Assembly: GCA_966211335.1 (NCBI GenBank)
Contig: CBIHNF010000003.1
Coordinates: 154,454 to 218,453, forward strand
Length of the DNA stretch: 64,000 bases
Reading direction: 5' to 3'
From: JAPWJZ01 sp966211335
GTDB taxonomy: Bacteria; Pseudomonadota; Alphaproteobacteria; Micavibrionales; UBA2020
Shown here: positions 34,193 to 43,342 of the stretch, piece after piece
Layout: every line of letters starts with the position of its first letter
Numbering within the stretch: position 1 is the stretch's first letter
Program-made: the position numbers and the translations under genes
Notes under the pieces: model-generated
The model's database searches: none
What the model was told of the DNA's origin: nothing
The model's input: only the letters and a program-made list of their open reading frames with translations

Positions 34193-37100
34193 TTACCCTG
34201 CCGCCATGGCGTTCAGCTGCACGTAATCCGTCTTGCCGGTGCCAAGCACGGGGATCACTTCCACCTGCTTGATGGTTTTAGGAACGGACAGTTCGTTTAA
34301 GCCCAGCTTGCGGAAATGCGCCGAAATATCTTCGGCCTTTGCCTCCGCCGTCGTGAACAGGATCAGCCGCTCGCCCTTCTTCTCGTCCTTGACGCTAACA
34401 ACGGCGTGCATTTTGTCGGGGTAGAGCTTTTGCACCGCGACTTCGACCGCCGTAAGCGATACCATTTCCCCTGCGATTTTCGCAAAGCGCTTCATGCGGC
34501 CCTGAATGGTGATAAAGCCGTTGTCATCAAGCCCGACGATATCGCCGGTGTCGTACCAGCCTTCTTCCGGCGGCTGCAGCACGCCCGGCAGGTCGGCTTT
34601 CAGGTAGCCGAGCATGATGTTCGGCCCCTTGATCATCAGGCGGCCGGATTCCGCGGCGATGCCTTCGACCTTCTCGAGGCTGTGCACCATACCCGGCATC
34701 AGGCGGCCAACGGAGCCCGGCTGGTTGTGCATGGGTGTGTTGATGGATATGACCGGCGCGGTTTCGGTCGCGCCGTAGCCTTCGAATATCCGCACGCCGT
34801 ATTTTTCGGCATACACCCGCCGCGTTTCTTCCTTCAGCTTTTCCGCGCCCGCGAAAACGTAGCGGATGGCGTGGAAGTCATAGGGATGCGCAAAACGCGC
34901 GTAACCAGACAGGAACGTATCAGTACCGAACAGGATGGTCGCATTGGTGTCGTAAATCAGCTCGGGCACGATGCGGTAGTGTAGCGGTGACGGATAATAA
35001 AACGCGCGGATGCCGGAAAGGATGGGCAGCAGCGTGCCGCCGGTCAAACCGAAGGAATGGAACATCGGCAGGCAATTAAACACGATATCATATGGGCCGA
35101 AATCTACGCGGCTCGCAATCTGGTAGCGGTTGGCGAGGATATTTCGGTGGGACAGCACCACGCCCTTCGGCGTACCTTCGGAACCGGAGGTAAACAAAAT
35201 CACTGCAGGATCATGCGCACTCGCCCGCTGGCGGATGGTGTCCAGCGTTTCTGGTGCAAGCGTTGCCGCAAGGCCGTAGAGCTTGTCGGTCACGCCGACG
35301 GCGGCGCGAATATCCTCGATATATAGAATATCAATGCCGGCATCCGTCAACGCAGTCACAGTCGTGCCGAGCTTGCCCATCTCGACGAAGCGGCGGGAGG
35401 TGATGACGGTTTTCAGCATCGCTGTGCTGCAGGCGCTCAAGACCTGCGCGGGCCCAGCGGAGAAGTTAAGCATCGCCGGCACTTTGCGGATATGATGCAG
35501 CCCAAAGAAAGTCATGGCCGTGCCGACCATATTCGGCAGCATGACGCCGACCGCGGGGATAGTGGCAGCAGAGTCATGCTTGATGCGGCTTTCCAGCACC
35601 CGGCCCAGCACCATGCTGCGGGCGATAAAGGTCTGGTAATTTACCGGCTGGCGCTGCGGGTCTTCCGCAATGATGTGCTTCTTGCCGTACAAATGCGCGG
35701 CATCCATAAGGGCGGTCAGCAGCGGACGTTCGATGTCGCTGGCGTCAAAAATCATTTGCGACATCATGTCGTAGAGCTGCGCTGCCGCCAGCTGGCGGCG
35801 TTTGCGGCCGAAAACACCTTCCGGCAGCAGAAAATCGCGCGGCGGTAAAATGGTCAGCGTAATTTTGGGGAAGCGGCGGATGAGCACCTTGCCCTTCAGG
35901 CGCGAGAATTTCGTGAACTGCGCACCATCAATACGGATGGGCAAAACTTTCGCCTTCGCCTTATCGGCAATCAGCCCCGGCCCTTCATAAACCTTCATGA
36001 GGGAGCCGGTGACGGTGATGCGGCCTTCGGGGAAGATCATGCCGGTCTTACCGCTTTTCACGACCTCGACGAGGCCTTTGAGCGCCATGGGGTTGGTGGG
36101 GTCGACGGGATAGGCATCAACCATTTTGAGCAAAGGTTTCATCCACCACGCCTGCGCGATATAGGTGTTGACGGCGAAGGTGATTTTGACGGGCAAATAG
36201 GCGGCGATTAGCGCGGCGTCGAGGAAGGAGGTGTGGTTGGCGATGATGAGCACGCGCGGACCTGCCGCCTCGTAATTCTCCATGCCTTTGACCTCGACTT
36301 TATAGGCCCAGCTGAGGATCGCGCGCATGACGGAGCGGAACAGCGCATCCGGCAGCAGTTGCACGATATAAACAGCGACCAGCAATTGCAGCAGCGCGAT
36401 GGAGAGGAATATTTCCGGCAGCGTGAAATGCATCGACAGCATAATGGCGGTCAGCACCGAGGACGCGACCATGAAAATCGCGTTCATGATGTTAAGCCCC
36501 GCGACGATACGGGCAAGGTATTGCGGATCCGCGTTTTTCTGCACAATAGCATAGAGAGGCACGGCGAAAAGCCCGCCCGAGACAGCGATCATGAAAAGGT
36601 CAAACACCACGCGCCAGTTGTGCGGGTTGGAAATAAAGCGACCCGCCGTGACATAGATATGCATGGTGGCACCGCTATCGGTCTCCACCGCATGCGGGCC
36701 GATCAGGTCATGCGCGGCGAAGTAAAGATCGATTCCAAAAATCGCCATGCCGATAGCGGCGAGCGGCACAAATGTCGCCTGCACCTGCCCCTTCAGCAGC
36801 TTGTTGCAGAGGACAGAGCCAAGCCCGATGCCGATGGAGAACAGCGTCAGCAGCAGCGTTGCGACCGATTCATCGCCGCCAAGGAAATCCTTGGCAAAAG
36901 CGGGGAATTGCGTCAGATACGTCGCGCCCACCAGCCAGAACCACGAAATAGCGAGGATGGAGCGGTAGACGGCGACATCACCCTGCTGCAGGTATTTCAT
37001 GATGCGGACAGTTTCCTGCCAGAAGTTTTTATTCACGACCAGTTGCGGCTCCGGCCCCGGCGCGGTGGGGATGAAGTGGCTGGCGGCATAACCCGCGATG

Positions 37101-37645
37101 GCGGTGACGATCACAGCGACCGAAATCACTGTCTCCCCGCCGTGCGTGACGAGCACGCCGCCAAGGATGGTGCCGAGCAGGATGGCGAGGAATGTGCCCG
37201 CTTCAACATAAGCGTTACCTTCCAGCAATTCTTTGCCGGCAAGGTGCTGCGGCAGGATGGCGTATTTAATGGGGCCAAAGAAGGTGGAATGCAGGCCCAT
37301 GCAGAACAGTACGACCAGCAGCACCGAAATGCTGTGGGCAAGGAAGCCGATGGCGGCGAGCGCCATGAAGACGATTTCCGCGATCTTGACGTAGCGCGCC
37401 ATGGTGGCGCGGTCCATTTTGTCGGCGAACTGCCCGGCTGTTGCCGAGAAGAGGAAGAAGGGCAGGATGAAAATGCCGCCGGCCAAGGCGAGGAACATCT
37501 GCGGTTTCACGCCTTCCGGCAGCTGCGATGCCAGCGTGAAAGTGACCAGCATAAGCAGCGCGTTCTTGAACAGGTTGTCGTTGAAGGCACCTAAGAACTG
37601 CGTCAGGAACAGCGGCAGGAAGCGGCGGGATTTAAAAAGGCTCAT
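34193..37645 (-). CDS. aas: Lysophospholipid transporter / acyltransferase / acyl-ACP synthetase fusion (LplT-Aas type)
   Basis: 1150 residues from the ATG at 37645 (AAGGA 9 bases upstream; another ATG at 37651 is possible). Domain 1, about 1-400, is an MFS transporter like LplT (FLTQFLGAFNDNLFKNAL). Domain 2, about 430-630, is a PlsC acyltransferase with the HX4D motif in NHTSFLD near residue 468 and FPEGRIT. Domain 3, about 660-1150, is an AMP-forming acyl-ligase (FTSGSEGTPKGVVLSH near 813, YDTGDIVGLDDNGF). Together these would flip lysophospholipid inward and re-acylate it. E. coli encodes LplT separately from Aas. Confidence 0.9.
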   Translation of the reverse strand: MSLFKSRRFLPLFLTQFLGAFNDNLFKNALLMLVTFTLASQLPEGVKPQMFLALAGGIFILPFFLFSATAGQFADKMDRATMARYVKIAEIVFMALAAIGFLAHSISVLLVVLFCMGLHSTFFGPIKYAILPQHLAGKELLEGNAYVEAGTFLAILLGTILGGVLVTHGGETVISVAVIVTAIAGYAASHFIPTAPGPEPQLVVNKNFWQETVRIMKYLQQGDVAVYRSILAISWFWLVGATYLTQFPAFAKDFLGGDESVATLLLTLFSIGIGLGSVLCNKLLKGQVQATFVPLAAIGMAIFGIDLYFAAHDLIGPHAVETDSGATMHIYVTAGRFISNPHNWRVVFDLFMIAVSGGLFAVPLYAIVQKNADPQYLARIVAGLNIMNAIFMVASSVLTAIMLSMHFTLPEIFLSIALLQLLVAVYIVQLLPDALFRSVMRAILSWAYKVEVKGMENYEAAGPRVLIIANHTSFLDAALIAAYLPVKITFAVNTYIAQAWWMKPLLKMVDAYPVDPTNPMALKGLVEVVKSGKTGMIFPEGRITVTGSLMKVYEGPGLIADKAKAKVLPIRIDGAQFTKFSRLKGKVLIRRFPKITLTILPPRDFLLPEGVFGRKRRQLAAAQLYDMMSQMIFDASDIERPLLTALMDAAHLYGKKHIIAEDPQRQPVNYQTFIARSMVLGRVLESRIKHDSAATIPAVGVMLPNMVGTAMTFFGLHHIRKVPAMLNFSAGPAQVLSACSTAMLKTVITSRRFVEMGKLGTTVTALTDAGIDILYIEDIRAAVGVTDKLYGLAATLAPETLDTIRQRASAHDPAVILFTSGSEGTPKGVVLSHRNILANRYQIASRVDFGPYDIVFNCLPMFHSFGLTGGTLLPILSGIRAFYYPSPLHYRIVPELIYDTNATILFGTDTFLSGYARFAHPYDFHAIRYVFAGAEKLKEETRRVYAEKYGVRIFEGYGATETAPVISINTPMHNQPGSVGRLMPGMVHSLEKVEGIAAESGRLMIKGPNIMLGYLKADLPGVLQPPEEGWYDTGDIVGLDDNGFITIQGRMKRFAKIAGEMVSLTAVEVAVQKLYPDKMHAVVSVKDEKKGERLILFTTAEAKAEDISAHFRKLGLNELSVPKTIKQVEVIPVLGTGKTDYVQLNAMAAG

Positions 37646-37677
37646 CGACATTCATCCTTGGTAGCCGGTCAAAAAAT

Positions 37678-37706
37678 AAACCCCGGGCTTCTGTCGCCCG
37701 GGGTTT
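37678..37706 (-). terminator. Rho-independent terminator after pepA
   Basis: 11-bp stem (AAACCCCGGGC and complement) with a 7-base loop. On the minus strand it is followed by TTTATTTTTT. Confidence 0.88.
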
Positions 37707-37740
37707 TTGTATCGTTATGCGTGATGCCCTTTGCAGCGCA

Positions 37741-39240
37741 TCATTTCTCGCAGTATTCGGAAACGAAGCGGTCCAGCAGGCGGACGCCGAAGGCGGTTGC
37801 GCCTTTCGGCACGCCCGTGCGTTCCTTGTTCGTCCAGGCCATGCCCGCGATATCAAGGTGCGCCCATTTGACACCATCCTGGATGAAGCGCTTCAAGAAA
37901 TGCGCGCCGATGGCGGAGCCGGCATCGCGGCCGCCGGAGATATTCTTCATATCCGCGGCCGGGCTGTCGATCGCCTTGTCCCAGGCATCATTCAGGGGCA
38001 TCTGCCACAGTTCTTCGCCGACCTGCTTGCCGCTGTCGATAAGATCGGCTGCGAATTCACCGTCGTTGCAGAAGATGCCGCCATACTCATGGCCGAGGGC
38101 GATGATAATGGCACCGGTGAGCGTTGCGAGGTCCACGATATGCGTCGGCTGGAATTCTTCCTGCGCGTACCAGAGGGCGTCGCACAAAATCAACCGGCCT
38201 TCGGCGTCGGTGTTGAGGATCTCAACCGTCTGACCGGACATCGAGGTCACGATGTCGGAGGGGCGGCAGGCAGTGCCCGACGGCATGTTTTCGGCAATCG
38301 CCACAACGCCGACGGCGTTGACCTTCGCCCCGCGCGCGGCGAGGGCTTTCATGAGGCCCGTCACAGCCCCTGCGCCCGCCATATCCCATTTCATGTCTTC
38401 CATGCCGGCCGCGGGCTTGATGGAAATGCCGCCGGTGTCAAAGGTCACGCCCTTGCCGACGAAGCAGATGTTGCGGTCGTGCTTGCCGGCGCCTTTATAT
38501 TCCATGGTGACAAGGCGCGGCGGACGGTTGCTGCCCTGGCCCACGGCTTCCAGCGCGCCCATGCCTTTTTTGTTGATGTCTTTTTCATCCAGCACCTTCA
38601 CCTTGATGCCGAGCGGCGTCAGCTCGCGGCGGATGATCTGCGCGAAACTTTCCGGGTACAAAACGTTCGGCGCTTCGGAGACGAGGTCGCGCGTGAGGTA
38701 AACGCCCGCCGCGACTTTTTCCGCATCGGCGAAGGATTTTTTCGCTTTCGCCGGATTGTCGACGGTGAAGCTGATGGATTTCAGCGTCGGCTTTTTCTCT
38801 TTCGGCTCTTTCGTCAGGTATTTGTCGAAGCGGTAGGCGGAGAGCAGCGCGCCCTGCGCCATGGCAGCCGCAACATCACCGGCATCGGCGCCTTTTTTCA
38901 CCGGCACATCGGCGAAGGCAACTTCGGCCGTGGCGGCTTTTTTCTGGTTGAGGAGGGAGACGAGGCTGGATCCCAGCTTTTCAAAATCCTGCGCTTTCAG
39001 GTCTTCCGCCTTGCCCAGACCCAGGAGGATGACATGGCTTTGCGATACGCCTTCGGCGCCCGCGATAACAAGGCTCTGGCCCTTCTTGCCGGTAAACTGT
39101 TCGGCGGCGATGGCGCGCTTCAGGGCGCCTTTGGTTTTCTTGTCGATCGCTTGCCCCGCGTCGAGCAATTTGCCGCCTTCGGTGGCGAAAGCGACCACGG
39201 CGTCTGATTTCGGGGGTTTGGACTCGAAGGAGATTTTCAT
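37741..39240 (-). CDS. pepA: Leucyl aminopeptidase (M17)
   Basis: 499 residues, full length. Releases N-terminal amino acids from peptides in the cytosol using two metal ions. The M17 signature NTDAEGRLIL is present, with the conserved metal-site segments FVGKGVTFDTGG and KWDMAGAGAVTG. In some bacteria PepA also binds DNA in plasmid dimer resolution; nothing here tests that. Divergent from lptF, with about 119 bases between them. Confidence 0.94.
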   Translation of the reverse strand: MKISFESKPPKSDAVVAFATEGGKLLDAGQAIDKKTKGALKRAIAAEQFTGKKGQSLVIAGAEGVSQSHVILLGLGKAEDLKAQDFEKLGSSLVSLLNQKKAATAEVAFADVPVKKGADAGDVAAAMAQGALLSAYRFDKYLTKEPKEKKPTLKSISFTVDNPAKAKKSFADAEKVAAGVYLTRDLVSEAPNVLYPESFAQIIRRELTPLGIKVKVLDEKDINKKGMGALEAVGQGSNRPPRLVTMEYKGAGKHDRNICFVGKGVTFDTGGISIKPAAGMEDMKWDMAGAGAVTGLMKALAARGAKVNAVGVVAIAENMPSGTACRPSDIVTSMSGQTVEILNTDAEGRLILCDALWYAQEEFQPTHIVDLATLTGAIIIALGHEYGGIFCNDGEFAADLIDSGKQVGEELWQMPLNDAWDKAIDSPAADMKNISGGRDAGSAIGAHFLKRFIQDGVKWAHLDIAGMAWTNKERTGVPKGATAFGVRLLDRFVSEYCEK

Positions 39241-39359
39241 GGCTGACCTGTTTTGTTTTCCTTTTTAGCGCGAAAAGGGTTAAAAATCCCTTGAGGCACC
39301 CTTATATTAAAGCCGAATATAATTGGCGGCGCGCGCTTATTCCACCGTAAGATCATAAA

Positions 39360-40517
39360 ATGCTGATGACCCGCTACCTTATGAAGAATCTGCTGACCGC
39401 GACGGCGTTTATCGCCCTCACGCTGACGGCGGTGGTGTGGCTGACGCAGTCTTTAAAGATTCTGGAATTGGTTGCGAACTCCGATGCGCCCTTCGGCCTC
39501 TTCATCCGCATGGTCGCCCTCATGCTGCCGAAGTTTCTGGAAACCATTTTGCCCGTCTCCCTCGTCATCGGCGTGCTGTTCGTCTATAACAAGATGATTA
39601 TGGATAACGAGCTGGTGATTTTACGCTCCTGCGGCTTTGACCAGCGCCGCCTTGCCCGTCCTGCCCTTTATATCGCGGCGGTTTTCACCGTCATCGTTCT
39701 CGCCCTTGCCACCTATATCTCGCCCTTTTGCTTCGTGAAGATGCTGGCGACGCGCACGGCGGTGAAGACACAGTATTCCGCCTTCCTGCTGCGGGAGGGG
39801 ATTTTCAACACCTTCGGCGCAGATCTCACCGTTTACCTTCGCGCCCGCGACCAGAACGGCGACCTTGTCGGCCTTGTCATCCATGACACCCGCGACAAGG
39901 ACAAGCCGCCCGTCACTATCACCGCCAAGCGCGGCCAGCTGGTGATGAATGGCGATGTGCCCAACATCATCGTGTTCGACGGCATGCGCCAGCAGCTGGA
40001 GCGTGCCGGCACGCTGTCGAAACTCTATTTCTCGAAGTACGAGATCGAGATCAACGGGCTTGAAAGCAGCCCGAAGGCGCGGAATTTGGACCCCGCCGAA
40101 CGCACATTGTCGCAGCTGCTGCACCCCGATTTCAGCGTGAAGTATGACCGCGACCATGCGGAGAATTTCGTCGTCGAAACACAGCAGCGGCTGGTTTCCC
40201 CCTTCAACACGCTGTCCTACAGCCTTGTCGCCATGTCGATCCTGCTGCTCGGGCCCTTCAACCGCCGCGGGCAGAGCCGCAAGGTGATGGTGGCGAGCAT
40301 CATCGTCGCCGCGCTTATCATCGGCAATATGGCGATCGATAACGTGACGAAGAAGCACACCGGGCTTGCGCCGCTACTCTACGTCTATACCTTCCTGCCG
40401 ATTTTCCTGTCGCTCTACGCGCTCGGCAATGGCGGCGAGGAAAAAGTCATGGGTCTCCTGCGCCTGATCAACGCGCGCGGCAACCGCAAATGGGCGGAAG
40501 GCAGGGGCACCGCATGA
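39360..40517 (+). CDS. lptF: LPS export ABC transporter permease LptF
   Basis: 385 residues. N-terminal membrane helices (FIALTLTAVVWLTQSL, FLETILPVSLVIGVLFVYN), a central periplasmic beta-jellyroll-like portion (about residues 125-275), and C-terminal helices match the YjgP/YjgQ family. The pair LptF-LptG forms the inner-membrane permease that lifts lipopolysaccharide out of the membrane with LptB. The ATGA overlap with lptG supports coupled expression. Confidence 0.93.
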   Translation: MLMTRYLMKNLLTATAFIALTLTAVVWLTQSLKILELVANSDAPFGLFIRMVALMLPKFLETILPVSLVIGVLFVYNKMIMDNELVILRSCGFDQRRLARPALYIAAVFTVIVLALATYISPFCFVKMLATRTAVKTQYSAFLLREGIFNTFGADLTVYLRARDQNGDLVGLVIHDTRDKDKPPVTITAKRGQLVMNGDVPNIIVFDGMRQQLERAGTLSKLYFSKYEIEINGLESSPKARNLDPAERTLSQLLHPDFSVKYDRDHAENFVVETQQRLVSPFNTLSYSLVAMSILLLGPFNRRGQSRKVMVASIIVAALIIGNMAIDNVTKKHTGLAPLLYVYTFLPIFLSLYALGNGGEEKVMGLLRLINARGNRKWAEGRGTA

Positions 40518-41611
40518 TCACCAATTCCGCCACGCTTTTCCGCTATATTTCAGGGCATTTCCTGCGCAACGTCTTGTTCGCGGCGCTGATTTTGCTCGGC
40601 ATCATCTTCGTCATCCACAGCATCGAGATCATGCGGCAGGCGGCGGAGCGGCCGGATGTATCGATGCGCATCGTGCTGGAAATGTCGGCGCTGGTACTGC
40701 CGCAGTACGCGCAGCGCATGCTGCCTTTCGCCGTATTGTTCGGCGCTATCTACAGCTGCTGGAAGCTGAACCATACGCATGAGCTGGTCGTCATCCGCGC
40801 CGCCGGTATTTCCGCCTGGCAGTTCCTGTCGCCGATGATTGCGGCGGCGCTGCTGTTCGGCGTTTTCGCGACCACCGTCATTAACCCCGTCTCGGCGATC
40901 TTGATTTCGAAATACAGCCAGATGGAGAACACCTACCTGAATGCCCGCAACAACCTCTTCTCCGTTTCCCTCACCGGCATCTGGCTGCGCCAGCCGGTGG
41001 AAGACGGCTATGCGATTGTGCATTCCGCGACCTTCGACCAGAAAGCATGGATGCTGTCCAACGTCACGATCTTTTACTTCGATAAGGACGACGCTTTCAA
41101 AAAGCGCGTCGACAGCCCCCTCGCCTACCTGAAGCCCGGCTACTGGGAAATCCGCAATGCCAGCATCAATGACCGCAGCGGCGATATCCGGCAGGCGGAT
41201 GTCGAAAAACTGCCGACGGAGCTGACAGGCCAGAAGCTGGAAGAATCCTTCGCCAACCCCGATACCATTTCCTTCTGGAGCCTGCCGGAATACATCCGTA
41301 TTATGGAAGAAACAGGCTTCCCCGCCGTCTCCATGCACATCCAGCTGCAATCCCTGCTCGCCAAACCCTTCCTGTTTATGGCCATGGTGCTGCTGGCTGC
41401 GACATTTTCGCTACGCCCCCCAAGATTCGGTGGCACAGGCTCCATGATTGCCTTGGGAGTCGCGGTCGGCTTCTTTATATTCTTCATGGAATCAATGCTT
41501 AACGCCTTCGGCATTTCACAGAAGATACCGGACTATCTGGCAGCCTGGACACCCGCTGCCGTCAGCCTTCTTCTCGGGACAACGGCCCTCCTCCATCTGG
41601 AAGACGGCTAA
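40514..41611 (+). CDS. lptG: LPS export ABC transporter permease LptG
   Basis: 365 residues from the ATG at 40514 inside the lptF stop. Same YjgP/YjgQ fold: helices near residues 15-35 (NVLFAALILLGIIFVIHSIE), 60-90 and 100-120, a periplasmic domain, then C-terminal helices. The MLPFAVLFGAIYSCWKLNHTHELVVIRAAGIS segment is the conserved coupling region. Partner of LptF. Confidence 0.93.
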   Translation: MITNSATLFRYISGHFLRNVLFAALILLGIIFVIHSIEIMRQAAERPDVSMRIVLEMSALVLPQYAQRMLPFAVLFGAIYSCWKLNHTHELVVIRAAGISAWQFLSPMIAAALLFGVFATTVINPVSAILISKYSQMENTYLNARNNLFSVSLTGIWLRQPVEDGYAIVHSATFDQKAWMLSNVTIFYFDKDDAFKKRVDSPLAYLKPGYWEIRNASINDRSGDIRQADVEKLPTELTGQKLEESFANPDTISFWSLPEYIRIMEETGFPAVSMHIQLQSLLAKPFLFMAMVLLAATFSLRPPRFGGTGSMIALGVAVGFFIFFMESMLNAFGISQKIPDYLAAWTPAAVSLLLGTTALLHLEDG

Positions 41612-41766
41612 TGCCTTTAGTGAACTCTAAGGCCTTGGAATTAAGCGTTAAGTAATTATATCTGGCTATGATTGAACCGAACGGCAAAACCGTTTCAAAC
41701 ACAAAATTGAGCATTAAAGAAAGTCCAAGGGCAATGTTTTCGGCAACCGGCGCTACCAAGACAAAA

Positions 41767-42561
41767 ATGGCACAGAAGCTTATCGGCCTCACGCTCTGCG
41801 CCTTCCTGACCCTCGGCACCGCATCCTGCGCCCATTCGGTCAACCAGCAGGACGGTTACAAGTCCGGCATGCGCGACCCGATCGAGCCGATCAACCGCGG
41901 CATCTTCGCCTTCAACAACGTGCTCGACATCGCGCTGATCGAGCCGCTGGCAAAGGCTTACAACTTCCTGCTGCCCTCTTTCGTGCGCGACGGCGTGACC
42001 AACTTCATGCACAACCTGCGCTCGCCGCTCATCGTCGGCAACGAACTGCTGCAGGGTGACATCAAGGGTGCCGGCGTTGCCACCGCCCGCTTCATCATCA
42101 ACACCACTGCCGGTATCGGCGGCCTCGTCGACGTCGCCGCAGCGCAAGGCTTTGCCTATGAGCCGGAAGACTTCGGCCAGACGCTCGCCGTCTGGGGCCT
42201 TGATGACGGCTTCTACCTCGTCCTCCCCATCATCGGCCCGTCGAGCTTGCGCGATGGCGTCGGCCTTGCGGTTGACTCCTATGCAGACCCCGTGCGCATC
42301 GTCGCCGACAACACCGACAACGACTGGATTTACTACACCCGCGTCGGTCTTGAAGGCCTTGATACCCGCGCCCGCTACGTGAAAGCGGTTGAAGATCTCC
42401 GCCGCAACAGCCTTGATTACTACGCGGCCGTCCGTTCGGCCTATGCGCAGAAACGCCATGCGCTGATCCGCGACGAAGCGGTTGCGCCCACGACTTATGA
42501 CGCCAAAGGCAAAGTCAATGGCGGCGGCGCGGACTACAGCGCGCAGATCCCGAATTACTGA
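41767..42561 (+). CDS. mlaA: Outer-membrane lipoprotein MlaA (VacJ)
   Basis: 264 residues from the ATG at 41767. I prefer this start because it gives a compact lipoprotein-type signal (MAQKLIGLTL...TASC, Cys21); earlier in-frame ATGs at 41668 and 41734 are possible. The body matches MlaA: DPIEPINRGIFAFNN, NFMHNLRSPLIVGNELLQGD, RFIINTTAGIGGLVD, EDFGQTLAVWG and YLVLPIIGPSSLRDGVG. MlaA removes mislocalised phospholipids from the outer leaflet and passes them to MlaC. Followed by mlaC 44 bases later. Confidence 0.92.
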   Translation: MAQKLIGLTLCAFLTLGTASCAHSVNQQDGYKSGMRDPIEPINRGIFAFNNVLDIALIEPLAKAYNFLLPSFVRDGVTNFMHNLRSPLIVGNELLQGDIKGAGVATARFIINTTAGIGGLVDVAAAQGFAYEPEDFGQTLAVWGLDDGFYLVLPIIGPSSLRDGVGLAVDSYADPVRIVADNTDNDWIYYTRVGLEGLDTRARYVKAVEDLRRNSLDYYAAVRSAYAQKRHALIRDEAVAPTTYDAKGKVNGGGADYSAQIPNY

Positions 42562-42605
42562 TGTATCGAACTTATCCGGCGAAGAAAGTGTAAGAGAACA
42601 AAGAC

Positions 42606-43247
42606 ATGAAAACCACCGCCTTCAAACTGCTGCTGACGGGCTTCGCGCTTGTCATCGCGCTGGCTGCTCCGGCACCTTCCTATGCCAAAGGCCAGGGCGG
42701 CGATTCCGCCGCTGCCGCCTTCGTCCAGACCATGGGCAATGAGGCACTGACTTCCTTAACCGATCGCAACATCCCGACTGCGGAGCGCGCGACCCGCGTG
42801 CGCACCCTGCTGCGCAACAACTTCGATGTGCCGACCATCGCCCGCTTCGTCCTCGGCCGCGGCTGGAACACGGCGACCGACGCGCAGAAGGCGGAATACC
42901 AAAAACTGTTCGAAGACATGATCGTCAAGACCTACACCAAGCGCTTCGCCGATTATTCCGGCCAGTCCTTCAAGGTCGACAGCGCCTCGCCGACCGATAA
43001 CGGCGACAGCATCGTCCGCAGCCAGATCCTGCAGAACGACGGCCCGCCCGTGCAGGTCGACTGGCGCGTCCGCCCCAAGGGCGGCCACATGAAGGTCGTC
43101 GACGTCGTGGTCGAGCAGATCAGCATGAGCCAGACCCAGCGCTCCGACTTTGAATCCGTTATGGGCAGCAACGGCGACGTCGAAGCCCTCCTCAAATCCC
43201 TCCGCGCCCGCTCCTCCTCTTCAGGCGGCATGAGCAAAAAGAAGTAA
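42606..43247 (+). CDS. mlaC: Periplasmic phospholipid-binding protein MlaC
   Basis: 213 residues with a signal peptide (cleavage after SYA, residue 27). The MlaC/Ttg2D fold is supported by VRTLLRNNFDVPTIARFVLGR, Y-KLFEDMIVKTYTKRFADYSGQ and the strand-rich C-terminal half. It shuttles phospholipid between MlaA and the MlaFEDB inner-membrane complex, whose genes are not in the window. A Ser-rich basic tail ends the protein. Confidence 0.92.
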   Translation: MKTTAFKLLLTGFALVIALAAPAPSYAKGQGGDSAAAAFVQTMGNEALTSLTDRNIPTAERATRVRTLLRNNFDVPTIARFVLGRGWNTATDAQKAEYQKLFEDMIVKTYTKRFADYSGQSFKVDSASPTDNGDSIVRSQILQNDGPPVQVDWRVRPKGGHMKVVDVVVEQISMSQTQRSDFESVMGSNGDVEALLKSLRARSSSSGGMSKKK

Positions 43248-43265
43248 GCATCACCGATTAAAAAA

Positions 43266-43287
43266 AGCCCCGCAGAGATGCGGGGCT
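43266..43287. terminator. Bidirectional rho-independent terminator
   Basis: 9-bp stem (AGCCCCGCA and complement) with GAGA loop, flanked by A and T runs, between convergent mlaC and ettA. Confidence 0.92.
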
Positions 43288-43342
43288 TTTTTTGTTTCTA
43301 AAATCCTCCTCGCCCAAAGGAAGAGGGGTGGTAAGTAAGCGA

